Shown here piece by piece: positions 17,196-29,988 of a stretch of DNA of 64,000 bases. The DNA lies in contig NZ_BMFO01000003.1 in the NCBI RefSeq assembly GCF_014638745.1, positions 265,341 through 329,340 of the forward strand. The letters run 5' to 3'. Both the position numbers and the translations under genes were made by a program. A model generated the notes under the pieces. The model was given only the letters and a program-made list of their open reading frames with translations. It made no database searches and was not told the DNA's origin. Within the stretch, counting starts at the first letter, position 1; every line of letters begins with the position of its first letter. Origin of the DNA: Arenimonas maotaiensis. GTDB lineage: Bacteria > Pseudomonadota > Gammaproteobacteria > Xanthomonadales > Xanthomonadaceae.

Positions 17196-18095
17196 TCAGT
17201 CGCTTTCGGCGTGCGCCAAGGCGTCGGTCAGTTCCGGGAAGCGGAACCGGAAGCCGGCCGCCAGCAGCCGCTCCGGCAATACGCGCCGACCGCCGAGCAG
17301 CATGGGCGCGCGCTGGCCGAGCGCGGCGCGCAAGACCCAGGCCGGCGTCGCCAACAGCGCCGGCCGCTTCAGGCTGCGCGCCAGGGTTTCGGTGAATTCG
17401 CGGTTGCTGACCGGCGCGGGCGCGGTCAGGTTGTAGGCGCCGCGGCAGCCGTGTTCGTCGAGCAGGAACAACAGGGCGTCCAGATAATCGCCGCGGTGGA
17501 TCCAGCTCATCGGCTGGCGGCCGTCGCCCAGCCGGCTGCCCAAGCCGAGCGCGAACGGCAGTTGCATCTTCTTCAGCAAGCCGCCGTCGCCATGCAGCAC
17601 CAAGCCGGTGCGCAGCAGGCAGACGCGTACGCCCAGGGATTCGGCCGCGCGCGCCGCGCGCTCCCAATCGGCGCACAGCACGGCGCCGAAGTCATCGGCG
17701 GCGGCCATGCTTTCGGTTGCCGGATCCGCGCCGTCGTTGCCGTAGATGCCGATGGCCGAACCGCTGAGCAGTACGGCCGGTTTCTGACGGCTTTGCCGCA
17801 TCGCCTGCAGCAGCCGCTCGGTGACGCCGATGCGGCTGTCGCGCAGGGCGCGTTTGCGCGCCGCGGTCCATGGCCGGTCGACGATCGGTTCGCCGGCGAG
17901 GTTGATGACGGCATCGAACGCGGTCTCCGGCGTCCATTCCGCCAGATCGCGCCAGGCCGTGACGCCGTTGCCGAACACCGCCGCCACCGAGGCCGGGTTG
18001 CGGCTCAACACCGTCACCGCGTCGCCGCGCGCACGCAAACGCCGCACCAATGCCCGGCCGATGAAACCGGTGCCGCCGGTGACCAGGACGCGCAT
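17196..18095 (-). CDS. TIGR01777-type NAD-dependent epimerase (YfcH-like)
   Basis: A 299-residue extended short-chain dehydrogenase of the TIGR01777 group. VLVTGGTGFIGRALVRRL is the nucleotide-binding glycine motif; INLAGEPI and the C-terminal DUF1731-like part (SNREFTETLARSLKRPALLATPAWVLRAALGQ) identify the subgroup. The substrate is unknown in this family. Its start codon shares one base with the stop of the upstream SDR gene. Confidence 0.88.
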   Translation of the reverse strand: MRVLVTGGTGFIGRALVRRLRARGDAVTVLSRNPASVAAVFGNGVTAWRDLAEWTPETAFDAVINLAGEPIVDRPWTAARKRALRDSRIGVTERLLQAMRQSRQKPAVLLSGSAIGIYGNDGADPATESMAAADDFGAVLCADWERAARAAESLGVRVCLLRTGLVLHGDGGLLKKMQLPFALGLGSRLGDGRQPMSWIHRGDYLDALLFLLDEHGCRGAYNLTAPAPVSNREFTETLARSLKRPALLATPAWVLRAALGQRAPMLLGGRRVLPERLLAAGFRFRFPELTDALAHAESD

Positions 18096-18820
18096 CAGCC
18101 CTTCACCCGCAGGCTGGAGCGGCCGCCGTCGACGCCGATGACTTGGCCGGTGATCCAGGCCGCGTCATCGGACAGCAGGAACGCCGCCAAGGCGGCGATT
18201 TCCGCGGGTTCGCCGAGCCGCGGCAACGGATGCAGGCCGGCGATGCTCTGCGCCATGGCCTCGTTCTGCCACAGCGATTTCGACAGCGGCGTGCGGGTCA
18301 GCGAGGGTGCGATGGCGTTGACCCGCACCGCCGGCGCCAGCTCCGCGGCCAGGCTCAGGGTCAGGCCGTTCACCGCCGCCTTGGCCATGCCGATCGAGGC
18401 GTGCAGGCCGAAGCCCTGCGAGGCCGCGATCGAGCTGAACAGCACCACCGAACCGCGTCCGGATTTCTTCAGCGCCGGCAGCGCCGCCTGCACCGCCAGC
18501 GCGGCCGACAGCGCGTTGAGCTCGAAGTCGCGCAGGAAATCGGCGCGGGTCAGCCGCGGCAGGGCTTTCAGCGTGATGCTGCCGACCGCGTACACCAGAC
18601 CGTCCAGCGCTTCGCCGGCATCAACGGCGGCCTGTGCGATGAATCCGTCCTCGAGCACGTCGCCGATGCTGAAACCGGCGCCGGTTTCATCGGCCAAGGC
18701 CCGGACGGCGTCGCCGTCGCGGCCGACCAGATGCAGCGGGCGTCCGCGGCCGGCGAGCAGGCGGGCAGTGGCCGAACCGATGCCGCCGTTGGCGCCGAAA
18801 ATCAGGGTTTTTCCGTGCAT
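18095..18820 (-). CDS. SDR family oxidoreductase
   Basis: A 241-residue classical short-chain dehydrogenase. GANGGIGSATARLL near the N terminus is the cofactor motif and the C-terminal DDAAWITGQVIGVDGG is a common SDR ending. The usual YxxxK catalytic pair is replaced by a GLHASIGMAKAAV segment, where the lysine is present but the tyrosine position reads H/A/S/I, so the catalytic tyrosine is in doubt. It is likely co-transcribed with the epimerase gene downstream. Confidence 0.82.
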   Translation of the reverse strand: MHGKTLIFGANGGIGSATARLLAGRGRPLHLVGRDGDAVRALADETGAGFSIGDVLEDGFIAQAAVDAGEALDGLVYAVGSITLKALPRLTRADFLRDFELNALSAALAVQAALPALKKSGRGSVVLFSSIAASQGFGLHASIGMAKAAVNGLTLSLAAELAPAVRVNAIAPSLTRTPLSKSLWQNEAMAQSIAGLHPLPRLGEPAEIAALAAFLLSDDAAWITGQVIGVDGGRSSLRVKG

Positions 18821-18887
18821 ACGCGCTCTCCTATGCCGGCACTATAGCCGTTCCGCCGTGACAGCGGCGTCGTGCCGGCGGGCATGA

Positions 18888-18912
18888 AAAAACCCGCACA
18901 CGGCGGGTTTTT
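18888..18912. terminator. Rho-independent terminator of the L28-L33 operon
   Basis: A run of A, CCCGC, the loop ACACG, GCGGG, then five T. It lies about 20 bases past the rpmG stop on the minus strand, and A/T runs on both sides allow bidirectional use against the SDR gene start on the other side. Confidence 0.78.
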
Positions 18913-18934
18913 CAACGTCAGCAAGCGCGGCGGC

Positions 18935-19099
18935 TTACTTGATCTTGCCTTCCTTGTACGGCACGTGCTTGCGCACGACCGGATCGTACTTGGAGATTTC
19001 CATCTTGTTCGGCGTGGTCTTCTTGTTCTTGTCGGTGGTGTAGAAGTGGCCGGTGCCGGCGGTGGAGATCAGGCGGATTTTGTCGCGTTTCGATGCCAT
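18935..19099 (-). CDS. rpmG: 50S ribosomal protein L33
   Basis: A 54-residue basic ribosomal protein, too short for the usual ORF cutoff. It begins [12 protein letters not shown] and contains [12 protein letters not shown], both typical of L33. There is no cysteine at all, so this is the zinc-free form rather than the four-cysteine form. It follows rpmB by 12 bases with a TAAGGAGCACC ribosome site and precedes a terminator. Confidence 0.96.
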   Translation of the reverse strand: MASKRDKIRLISTAGTGHFYTTDKNKKTTPNKMEISKYDPVVRKHVPYKEGKIK

Positions 19100-19111
19100 G
19101 TCAGGTGCTCC

Positions 19112-19348
19112 TTAAATTTTTTCGCCACGGGCGCGCAGTTCGGCCAGGACCGAATCGATGCCGCGTTTGTCGATGGTGCGCAGGCCGTGCGCGGAGACCT
19201 TCAGCTTGACCCAGCGGTCTTCGCTCGGCACCCAGAAACGGCGCTCGTGGATGTTGGCGTGGAACGTGCGGCGGGTTTTGTTGTTGGCGTGCGAAACGTT
19301 GTTGCCGCTTTGCATGCTCTTGCCGGTCACTTGGCAAATACGACTCAT
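19112..19348 (-). CDS. rpmB: 50S ribosomal protein L28
   Basis: A 78-residue large-subunit protein with the standard start [10 protein letters not shown], the [14 protein letters not shown] segment and the end RARGEKI. The single cysteine at position 5 is the only zinc-like residue, so this is the non-zinc form. The rpmB-rpmG order is the usual operon. A ribosome site AAGAGG lies upstream of the ATG. Confidence 0.96.
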   Translation of the reverse strand: MSRICQVTGKSMQSGNNVSHANNKTRRTFHANIHERRFWVPSEDRWVKLKVSAHGLRTIDKRGIDSVLAELRARGEKI

Positions 19349-19574
19349 GGCGTACCTCTTGGCGTTTTAAGGATCACCCATAGCCCGGGTGAATTCGGCC
19401 CCGCGGAGATTCCGCACACAATGGGGTGGCGCCCGATGACGGCGTGCGTATTGTGGGCCGCACGGCCAGCAGTGCTTCAGGCGAGCCCGCTATTATGCCG
19501 GAAAAGCCCTTGTGCCGCAAACACTTAGCTGAATCGCGGGCATTCGGTGCGGTAACGTGTTGATTCATATGGAG

Positions 19575-19643
19575 GTAGGGGCGAACCTATGTGTTCGCCC
19601 CCGCTGATTCGGGCTTTGGGCGGACGCATGGGTCCGCCCCTAC
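19575..19643. repeat. Inverted pair of REP-like palindromes
   Basis: Two copies of a GTAGGGGCG-headed palindrome in opposite orientation: copy 1 at 19575-19602 on the plus strand and copy 2 at 19618-19643 on the minus strand. Each folds on itself (GGGGCGAAC with GTTCGCCCC; GGGGCGGAC with GTCCGCCCC) around a short CCTATGT/CCCATGC loop, and the pair can form a larger hairpin. This is the layout of bacterial REP/BIME elements moved by RAYT transposases. The rest of the gap 19349-19574 upstream of rpmB shows no gene. Confidence 0.75.
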
Positions 19644-19644
19644 G

Positions 19645-19974
19645 TCAATGCGAGGCCTTGTCGCGGTGCCAACCGCGGTGCTTGATGTCCAGCGACAGGC
19701 TGTACAGGGCGGTGAACGCCGGGAACAGGTTCTGCAGCACGCCGACCGAGTCCTGCTTGGCCGAGAACAGGAAGTAGCTCAGCGTCATCAGGCTGCCGAC
19801 CACGCTCATGTACCAGAACAGGCGCGGGATGACCGGCTTACCGGCACGGCGGGAGGCCACGAACTGCACCAGCCAGCGGCCGCCGAACATCAGCGCGCCG
19901 GTGTAGCCGATCAGTTTCCAGGGCGTGATGTGCAGGCCGGACCAGAACAGCCATTCGATCGGCTGGTTCATCAT
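19645..19974 (-). CDS. LAB_N domain membrane protein (lipid A biosynthesis N-terminal-like)
   Basis: A 109-residue protein with three membrane helices, matching the small domain found at the N terminus of some lipid A disaccharide synthases. FGGRWLVQFVASRR and PRLFWYMSVVGSLMTLSYF are the typical stretches. It starts with ATGATG overlapping the end of the glycosyltransferase gene by four bases. The pairing with a polyprenyl-phosphate glycosyltransferase suggests it helps make or flip a lipid-linked sugar in the inner membrane. Confidence 0.85.
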   Translation of the reverse strand: MMNQPIEWLFWSGLHITPWKLIGYTGALMFGGRWLVQFVASRRAGKPVIPRLFWYMSVVGSLMTLSYFLFSAKQDSVGVLQNLFPAFTALYSLSLDIKHRGWHRDKASH

Positions 19975-20708
19975 AGCTCGACGGTGTCCGTGATCTTGCT
20001 GCGCTTGATCAGCCAGCTCACGCCGCGCAGGTCGGCGATGCCGACCCATGCCCGGCCCAGGTTGTTGTATTTCGACACCCCGGCGCCGCGTTCGCGGTGG
20101 TTGACCGGCACGCTGACCGATTGCCAGCCGGCGCGCTTGACCAGCGCCGGCAGGTAGCGGTGCATGTGGTCGAAATACGGCAGGTCGAGGAACAGCGCGC
20201 GCTCGAACAGCTTGATGCCGCAGCCGGTGTCCGGGGTCTCGTCGCGCAGCAGGCGCGAGCGGATGGCGTTGGCGGCCTTCGAGGCCCAGCGCTTGGAGCC
20301 GGAGTCCTTGCGCTGCACGCGCCAGCCGGCGAACAGCTTGATCGCCGGGTCGGCGGCGTCGCGCGCGGCCAGCAGCTTGGGGATGTCGGCCGGGTCGTTC
20401 TGGCCGTCGCCGTCCAGGGTCGCGATCCATTCGGCGCGCGCCTGCTTGACGCCGTTGCGGATGGCGGTGCTCTGCCCGCTCTGCCGGCTGTGGCCGAACA
20501 CCCGCAGCTCCGGCACTTCGGCCTGCAGGGCCTTCAGCACCGCGCGCGAGTCGTCCTTCGAGCAGTCGTCGACGTAGACGATCTCGAACGGCAGCAGGCC
20601 GCGCAGGGCGGCGGTGATCTCGTGCACCAGCGGCGCGATGTTGTCGCGCTCGTTGAATACCGGAACGACCACGGAAACCTGCGGCAGGGCGACGTTGTCG
20701 AGCGTCAT
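19971..20708 (-). CDS. Family 2 glycosyltransferase (dolichol-phosphate mannose synthase type)
   Basis: A 245-residue GT2 enzyme. VSVVVPVFNERDNI, the YVDDCSKDDS nucleotide-binding acids, and LDGDGQNDPADI (metal-binding DxD region) are all present, with the RERGAGVSKYN segment seen in polyprenyl-phosphate glycosyltransferases. There are no C-terminal membrane helices, so membrane attachment may rely on the LAB_N partner encoded next. Likely product: a sugar on undecaprenyl phosphate for envelope glycan modification. Confidence 0.88.
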   Translation of the reverse strand: MTLDNVALPQVSVVVPVFNERDNIAPLVHEITAALRGLLPFEIVYVDDCSKDDSRAVLKALQAEVPELRVFGHSRQSGQSTAIRNGVKQARAEWIATLDGDGQNDPADIPKLLAARDAADPAIKLFAGWRVQRKDSGSKRWASKAANAIRSRLLRDETPDTGCGIKLFERALFLDLPYFDHMHRYLPALVKRAGWQSVSVPVNHRERGAGVSKYNNLGRAWVGIADLRGVSWLIKRSKITDTVEL

Positions 20709-20751
20709 GGCATGGGCCTCACGGGCGTGTTGATGGCGCTATTGTAGCGCG

Positions 20752-21633
20752 TCAGCGCCGCAGTTTTTCCAGGATGCCGTCGAGGGTGTCGAGGCCGTGG
20801 TAGTGGATGACCAGCTTGCCGCTGCCTTTGCGGCCGTGGTTGAGCGCCACCTTGGCGCCCAGCAGGTCGGCGATCTCGCGCTCGAGCGTGGCGATGTCGG
20901 CGTCGCTGCGCGCCGGCGCGGCCGCCGCTTTGGCCGGCGCCTTGCCGCCCTTGCCGGCCGATTGCGCGCGGCGTTCCACTTCGCGCACCGACAGCTGTTC
21001 GGCGGCGGCGGTCTGCGCCAGCGGAATCGCCAGTTCGGCCGGCAGGGTCAGCAGGGCGCGGGCATGGCCCATCTCCAGCCGGCCGGCTTCGACCAGCGTG
21101 CGGATCGCTTCCGGCAGCTCCAGCAGACGCAGCAGGTTGGACACCGCCGCGCGCGAACGGCCGACGGCTTCCGCCGCCTGCTGGTGGGTCAGGTCGAATT
21201 CGTCGATCAGGCGCTGCAGCGAATTGGCCTCTTCCAGCGGGTTGAGGTCCTCGCGCTGGATGTTCTCGATCAGCGCCATGGCGATCACCGCGCGGTCGTC
21301 GACGGCGCGGATGACCACCGGCACCTCGCGCAGTTCGGCCAGCTGCGCCGCGCGCCAGCGCCGTTCGCCGGCGATGATCTCGTAGCGGCCGGCGGCGATC
21401 TCGCGCACCACGATCGGCTGGATCACGCCTTGCGCGCGGATGGAGTCGGCCAGTTCGGTGAGCTGCTCCTCCTTCATGTCGCGGCGCGGCTGGTACTTGC
21501 CGGGCTGCAGGCTGCTGATCGCCAGGCGGGTCAGTCCTTCCTTGGCCGGATCGGCGGGCGCGGCGGCGGCTTTCAGGTTGCTGCCCAGCAGGGCGTCCAG
21601 TCCGCGGCCGAGGCCGGATTTCTTCGCCGCCAT
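20752..21633 (-). CDS. parB: Chromosome partitioning protein ParB
   Basis: A 293-residue ParB. The N-terminal MAAKKSGLGRGLDALL motif (contacts ParA) is followed by the ParB nuclease-like CTP domain with GERRWRAAQLA, then ALIENIQREDLNPLEEA and a helix-turn-helix (THQQAAEAVGRSRAAVSNLLRLL) that reads parS. A C-terminal dimer domain ends LDTLDGILEKLRR. Its ATG shares one base with the parA stop. Confidence 0.95.
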   Translation of the reverse strand: MAAKKSGLGRGLDALLGSNLKAAAAPADPAKEGLTRLAISSLQPGKYQPRRDMKEEQLTELADSIRAQGVIQPIVVREIAAGRYEIIAGERRWRAAQLAELREVPVVIRAVDDRAVIAMALIENIQREDLNPLEEANSLQRLIDEFDLTHQQAAEAVGRSRAAVSNLLRLLELPEAIRTLVEAGRLEMGHARALLTLPAELAIPLAQTAAAEQLSVREVERRAQSAGKGGKAPAKAAAAPARSDADIATLEREIADLLGAKVALNHGRKGSGKLVIHYHGLDTLDGILEKLRR

Positions 21634-22415
21634 CAGTGTTTCTCCATGCGTTTTTGGCTGTTGCGCCGGATGATCTCGCCGGCCAGGCCCATGTAGGCCA
21701 GCGCGCCGCGCGAGCTGCGGTCGTAGCGCAGGATGCTCATGCCGTGGCTGGGCGCTTCGGCCAGGCGCACGTTGCGCGGCACCAGGGTACGGAACACGGT
21801 GTCGCCGAAGTGTTGGGTCAGCTCGTTGCTGACCGCGTTGCCGAGGTTGTTGCGCACGTCGTACATGGTGCGGATGATGCCGTCGATCTCCAGCGCCGGA
21901 TTGAGCTGCTGCTTGAGCGCGTTGATGGTGTTGATCAGCGAGCTCAGGCCCTCCAACGCGAAGTACTCGCACTGCATCGGCACGATGATGCCGTCGGCGG
22001 CGGCCAGCGCGTTCAGGGTCAACAGCGACAGCGACGGCGGGCAGTCGATCAGGATGAAGTCGTAGTCGCCGCGCACCGGGTCCAGCGCCTGTTTCAGCCG
22101 GCTTTCGCGCGCCGGCATGTCCATCAGCTGGATTTCGGCGGCGGTCAGGTCGATGTTGCCGGGGATGAGGTCGTAGCCTTCCTCGCTGCGCACCCGCGCC
22201 TGCGCCAAGGTGCACTCGCCCAGCATCACTTCGGTGATCGAATGCGCCAGTTCGCGCTTGTCGACGCCCGAAGCCATGGTCGCGTTGCCCTGCGGGTCGA
22301 GGTCGACCAGCAGCACCTTTTTCGGTGCGGCGGCCAGGCCCGCGGCCAGATTGACGGCCGAGGTGGTCTTGCCCACCCCGCCTTTTTGATTGGCGATAGC
22401 GATGATGCGGCTCAT
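21633..22415 (-). CDS. parA: Chromosome partitioning ATPase ParA
   Basis: A 260-residue ParA/Soj ATPase. The deviant Walker A KGGVGKTT, Walker A' in LLVDLDPQGNATMASG and Walker B LIDCPPSLS are intact. It moves ParB-parS complexes over the nucleoid. A GGGCATAATG -10-like element on the minus strand, in the gap after rsmG, suggests that parAB can be transcribed separately from rsmG. Confidence 0.95.
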   Translation of the reverse strand: MSRIIAIANQKGGVGKTTSAVNLAAGLAAAPKKVLLVDLDPQGNATMASGVDKRELAHSITEVMLGECTLAQARVRSEEGYDLIPGNIDLTAAEIQLMDMPARESRLKQALDPVRGDYDFILIDCPPSLSLLTLNALAAADGIIVPMQCEYFALEGLSSLINTINALKQQLNPALEIDGIIRTMYDVRNNLGNAVSNELTQHFGDTVFRTLVPRNVRLAEAPSHGMSILRYDRSSRGALAYMGLAGEIIRRNSQKRMEKH

Positions 22416-22465
22416 GCGGTTTCCATGGACGGAAAGGGTTCCCCTGACCCGTCATTATGCCCAAA

Positions 22466-22497
22466 CCGGCCGCGCTTTGCCCGCGGCCGGGGTTTTT
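22466..22497. terminator. Strong hairpin between rsmG and parA
   Basis: A nine-base-pair GC stem (22466-22474 with 22482-22490) around CTTTGCC. On the plus strand it is followed by GG and five T; on the minus strand, the direction of rsmG, only three T follow. It may end part of the rsmG transcript or block antisense transcription. Confidence 0.5.
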
Positions 22498-23138
22498 CAG
22501 CCGGCCTCGGCCCGCTGCACCACCACCAATTGGCGTTCGGCGTCCAGGCCCGGCACCTGCAGGGGGTGCACGGCCGAAACCCGCCAAACGGCCGGCAACT
22601 CGGCGATTTCGTCGGCGATTTGCGGCCCTTTCATCGCCAACAGGACGCCATCGGGCGCCAACAGGTGGCCGCCGACCGCCAGGATGCCGGCCAACCGGTC
22701 CATGGCCCGGGCGGTGATGGCCTGATAGCGTCCGGGTTCGGCCACGGCCTCGGCCCGGGATTCGATCACCGTGACGTTCCGCAGGCCCAGCTGACGTACC
22801 ACTTCGCGCAGGAAACGGGTCTTCTTGCCGTTGCTTTCCACCAGGCTGACCGCCGCTTCGGGCCGGATGATGGCCAGCGGAATGCCGGGCAGGCCCGGCC
22901 CGGTGCCGAGGTCGGCCAGATTGGCCTGGGTGAAATAGCTGTGCATGGCCAGGCTGTCGAGCAGGTGCTTGCCCAGCATCTCGCACGGATCGCGGATCGC
23001 GGTCAGGTTGTAGGTCTTGTTCCAGCGCGCCAGCAGGTCGAGGTAGGCCAGCAGGGCGGGCGCGTGGGCCGGGTCGATGCCGAGGGCGTTCAGGCCCCGG
23101 CACAGCTCGGCGTGCAGCGGATGGTCGGTCGCGGTCAT
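22497..23138 (-). CDS. rsmG: 16S rRNA (guanine-N7)-methyltransferase RsmG
   Basis: A 213-residue SAM-dependent methylase that modifies G527 of 16S rRNA. The motifs [18 protein letters not shown] and the SAM site [16 protein letters not shown] are clear. Start at 23138 gives the normal length (E. coli RsmG 207). The rsmG-parA-parB order is the classic gidB-parAB arrangement; mnmG and dnaA are not in this window. Confidence 0.95.
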   Translation of the reverse strand: MTATDHPLHAELCRGLNALGIDPAHAPALLAYLDLLARWNKTYNLTAIRDPCEMLGKHLLDSLAMHSYFTQANLADLGTGPGLPGIPLAIIRPEAAVSLVESNGKKTRFLREVVRQLGLRNVTVIESRAEAVAEPGRYQAITARAMDRLAGILAVGGHLLAPDGVLLAMKGPQIADEIAELPAVWRVSAVHPLQVPGLDAERQLVVVQRAEAG

Positions 23139-23203
23139 GGCGCTATTGTCGCGCATCCGGCGCGGGTGCGCATACACTTAAGGCTTGGGCCAAGGAGGCG
23201 GGA

Positions 23204-24167
23204 ATGGCAGAGGTACTGATCACGGGCGCCAGCGGTTTCGTCGGCGGCCATGTGTTGCGCGAGTTGCTGGCGCACGGCCACGCGGTGCGCGCGCTGTCGC
23301 GTTCGGCCGCATCCGATGCCGCCTTGGCGGCGGCCGGCGCGGTGCCGGTGCGCGGCAGCCTGGCCGACGCCGAGTCGCTGCTGGCGGCGGCGCGCGGCGC
23401 GCAGGCGGTGTTCCACTGCGCCGCCAACACCAGCGCCTGGATCCGCGACAAGGCCGAGCAGGACGACACCAACATCGCCGGCACCGGGCGCCTGCTGCGC
23501 GCGGCCGAGGCCGCCGGCGTCGGCTGTTTCGTGCATACCTCCAGCGTCTCGGCCTATTCGCATCTGGTGCACGACACCCTGCGCGAGGACGTGCCGCAGC
23601 GCGGCGGCGACAGCCGGGTCAATTACGAGCGCAGCAAATTCCTGGGCGAGCGCGCGGTGCGCGAATCCGGCCTGCCGCACCTGATCTTCAATCCCTCGCA
23701 CGTGCTGGGCCCGGGCGACCGCAACAACTGGGCGCGGCTGATCAAGATGGTGCATGACGGCACCTTGCCGGGCGTGCCGCCGGGCTCGGGGGCCTTCGCC
23801 GACGTGCGCGAGATCGCCAAGGCCCAGGTCCGCGCCTGGCAGAGCGGCATCCGCGGCGAGTCCTTCCTGCTCGGCGGCGCGCACGCCAGCTTCCTGCAGT
23901 TCGCGCAGCTGGCGGCCGAGCTCTCGGGCCGGCCGGCGCCGACACGGGCCATGCCCGCGGCGCTGCTGTGGTGCGTCGGCCACGCCAGCGAGGCGCTGTC
24001 GCGCGTGACCGGGCGCATGCCGCAGATCACGCCGGCGGCAGTGGCGTTGACCTGCCATCACCTGCGGGTGGATTCCGGCAAGGCCATCCGGCTGCTGGGC
24101 TACCGCGAGACGCCGCTGCGCGCGTTGATGGCCGACACCATGGCCTGGATGGCCGATGAGGGAATGA

Positions 24168-24187
<20 letters not shown>
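23204..24187 (+). CDS. NAD-dependent epimerase/dehydratase (extended SDR)
   Basis: A 327-residue extended short-chain dehydrogenase: TGASGFVGG cofactor motif at the N terminus, catalytic VHTSSVSAY and NYERSK (YxxxK). The order of motifs resembles HpnA and dihydroflavonol-reductase-like bacterial enzymes acting on lipids or sugars. It is a lone plus-strand gene, and its last 20 bases overlap the convergent c-di-GMP gene. Confidence 0.86.
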
Positions 24188-28195
<4,008 letters not shown>

Positions 28196-28198
28196 GCC

Positions 28199-29056
28199 GT
28201 GGCGCTCCGGCAGCCGCAGGCGCGCTTCGCGGTCGTCGGCCAGCCGATCGACCACTCGCTGTCGCCGCATATCCACCGCGCGTTCGCGCGGCAGTGGTCG
28301 GTCGATCTGGACTACGGCCGCATCGAGCTGGCGCCGTCGGCGCTGGCGTCCGGAATCGCCCGCTTCGCGGAATCCGGCGGCGTCGGCCTGAACGTGACCC
28401 TGCCGCATAAACAGGCGGTGATGGCGCTGTGCGCCGGCCTGAGCGAACGCGCGCGCCGCGCCGGGGCGGTCAACACGCTCAGCTATGTCGATGGCGGCTG
28501 GCACGGCGACAACACCGACGGCGTGGGTCTGGTGAACGACCTGAGCCAGCGCCGCGGCATCGACCTGCGCGCGCGCCGCACCCTGCTGCTCGGCGCCGGC
28601 GGCGCCGCCTGCGGCGTGGCGCCGGCCCTGCTCGATGCCGGCATCGGCGAACTGGTGGTCTGCAACCGCAGCCCCGAGCGCGCCGACGCGCTGGTGGACG
28701 CCTTGGCCGCGCCGGAACGCGCGCACAGCCGGTACTGGCGCGACCTGCCCGATCTGGCGCATTTCGATCTGGTCGTGAACGCCACCTCGGCCGGCCGCGG
28801 CATTGAGCCGCTGACCCTGCCGTTCCATCTGGCCGGCGCGCAGACCGTGGCGGTGGATCTGAGCTACGGCCGCGCCGCCATCGATTTCCTGGCCTGGGCC
28901 CGGGCCGCCGGCTGCGGCCAGGCCTTCGACGGCCTCGGCATGCTGGTGGAGCAGGCCGCCGAAAGCTTTTTCCTCTGGCAGGGCGTGCGCCCGGAAACCG
29001 ATGCCGTGTATGCCGACCTGCGCCGCTTGGCCGACGGCGAGGCGGCGGCGGAATGA
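28199..29056 (+). CDS. aroE: Shikimate dehydrogenase
   Basis: NADP-dependent reduction of 3-dehydroshikimate in aromatic amino acid synthesis. The 285-residue protein starts with GTG at 28199, three bases after the hemB stop. Substrate-binding HSLSPHIH, the catalytic lysine in TLPHKQ and the DNTDGVG aspartate are seen, and [17 protein letters not shown] is the cofactor loop. It overlaps the next start by four bases, so hemB-aroE-DUF952 looks like one unit. Confidence 0.95.
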   Translation: MALRQPQARFAVVGQPIDHSLSPHIHRAFARQWSVDLDYGRIELAPSALASGIARFAESGGVGLNVTLPHKQAVMALCAGLSERARRAGAVNTLSYVDGGWHGDNTDGVGLVNDLSQRRGIDLRARRTLLLGAGGAACGVAPALLDAGIGELVVCNRSPERADALVDALAAPERAHSRYWRDLPDLAHFDLVVNATSAGRGIEPLTLPFHLAGAQTVAVDLSYGRAAIDFLAWARAAGCGQAFDGLGMLVEQAAESFFLWQGVRPETDAVYADLRRLADGEAAAE

Positions 29057-29382
29057 GCGTGCAGGCGCTGCCGTTCGGCGTGTACATCCTGGCGCGCGAG
29101 GCCGACTGGGCGCGCGCCCACGAACTCGGTTATTGGCATACGCCGGCCTTGGAAAGCGAAGGCTTCATCCACGCCGCCAGCCACGAACAGGTGCCGGGCG
29201 TGTACGCCCGCCACTTCGCCGACCACGTGAAAGTGTTCGTGCTCAAGCTCGACGAGGCCGCGCTGGTGGACTACCTGCAATGGGACGCGCATCCGGTGAC
29301 CGGCGAGCTGTACCCGCACATCACCGCGCCGATTCCGCTGGAAAGCGTGGAGCGCGTGTACGAATGGCCTTTGGAATATTGA
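29053..29382 (+). CDS. DUF952 family protein
   Basis: A 109-residue protein of the DUF952 family, whose fold is related to ADP-ribosylation domains in some descriptions. Signature segments: [19 protein letters not shown] near residues 36-55 and [16 protein letters not shown] close to the end. No function is established. It is translationally coupled to aroE and ends next to the convergent carbonic-anhydrase-like gene. Confidence 0.83.
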   Translation: MSVQALPFGVYILAREADWARAHELGYWHTPALESEGFIHAASHEQVPGVYARHFADHVKVFVLKLDEAALVDYLQWDAHPVTGELYPHITAPIPLESVERVYEWPLEY

Positions 29383-29383
29383 C

Positions 29384-29923
29384 TCAGGCTTCGGCCAGGT
29401 ACCGGTCCTTCAGGCGCACGTAATGCTGCGCCGAGTAATACAGCTGGGCGATGTCCTTTTCGCTGAGCGTGCGCACGCACTTGGCCGGGTTGCCGAGCCA
29501 GAGCTCGCCGCGGCGCACGGTCTTGCCCGGCGGAATCACCGCGCCGGCGCCGACGAAGCCGTGGTCTTCGACCACCGCGCCGTCCAGCACGGTGGCGCCC
29601 ATGCCGATCAGGCAGGCGTTGCCGATGCTGCAGGCGTGCACGATGGCGCCGTGGCCGATGGTGACGTCGTCGCCGATCAGGGTCGGGTAGCCGACCGGCC
29701 GGCCGTCGGGGCCGTCGTGGCTGACGTGGATGATGGTGCCGTCTTGGATGTTGGTGCGCGCGCCGATGCGGATGTGGTTGACGTCGCCGCGGATGACGGT
29801 GCCCGGCCAGACCGAGCTGTCGTCGCCGATGTGCACGTCGCCGATCACGGTGCAGGCCCGGTCGATGTAGACGCGGTTGCCGAGGGCGGGGATGATGCCG
29901 TTGAAGGCGCGGATGGCGGGCAT
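29384..29923 (-). CDS. Gamma carbonic anhydrase family protein
   Basis: A 179-residue left-handed beta-helix protein built of hexapeptide repeats (such as IGDDSSVWPGTVIRGD). Zinc-ligand histidines appear in IHVSHD and IGHGAIVHAC, matching gamma carbonic anhydrases and YrdA/PaaY relatives. The short form without the acidic loop of Cam is often inactive or weakly active as an anhydrase, so the true reaction is uncertain. Confidence 0.88.
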   Translation of the reverse strand: MPAIRAFNGIIPALGNRVYIDRACTVIGDVHIGDDSSVWPGTVIRGDVNHIRIGARTNIQDGTIIHVSHDGPDGRPVGYPTLIGDDVTIGHGAIVHACSIGNACLIGMGATVLDGAVVEDHGFVGAGAVIPPGKTVRRGELWLGNPAKCVRTLSEKDIAQLYYSAQHYVRLKDRYLAEA

Positions 29924-29988
29924 GGCTTGGCCTCTTTTCTACGTGTTCGGGGTTACAATCGGGCAAGCCCCCATTCTACCCGACCGCC

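Noticed and set aside
20752..23138. parS site near parAB-rsmG
   Set aside because: I looked for the palindrome around TTTCACGTGAAA and close variants in and around these genes and saw none; parS may lie outside the window.
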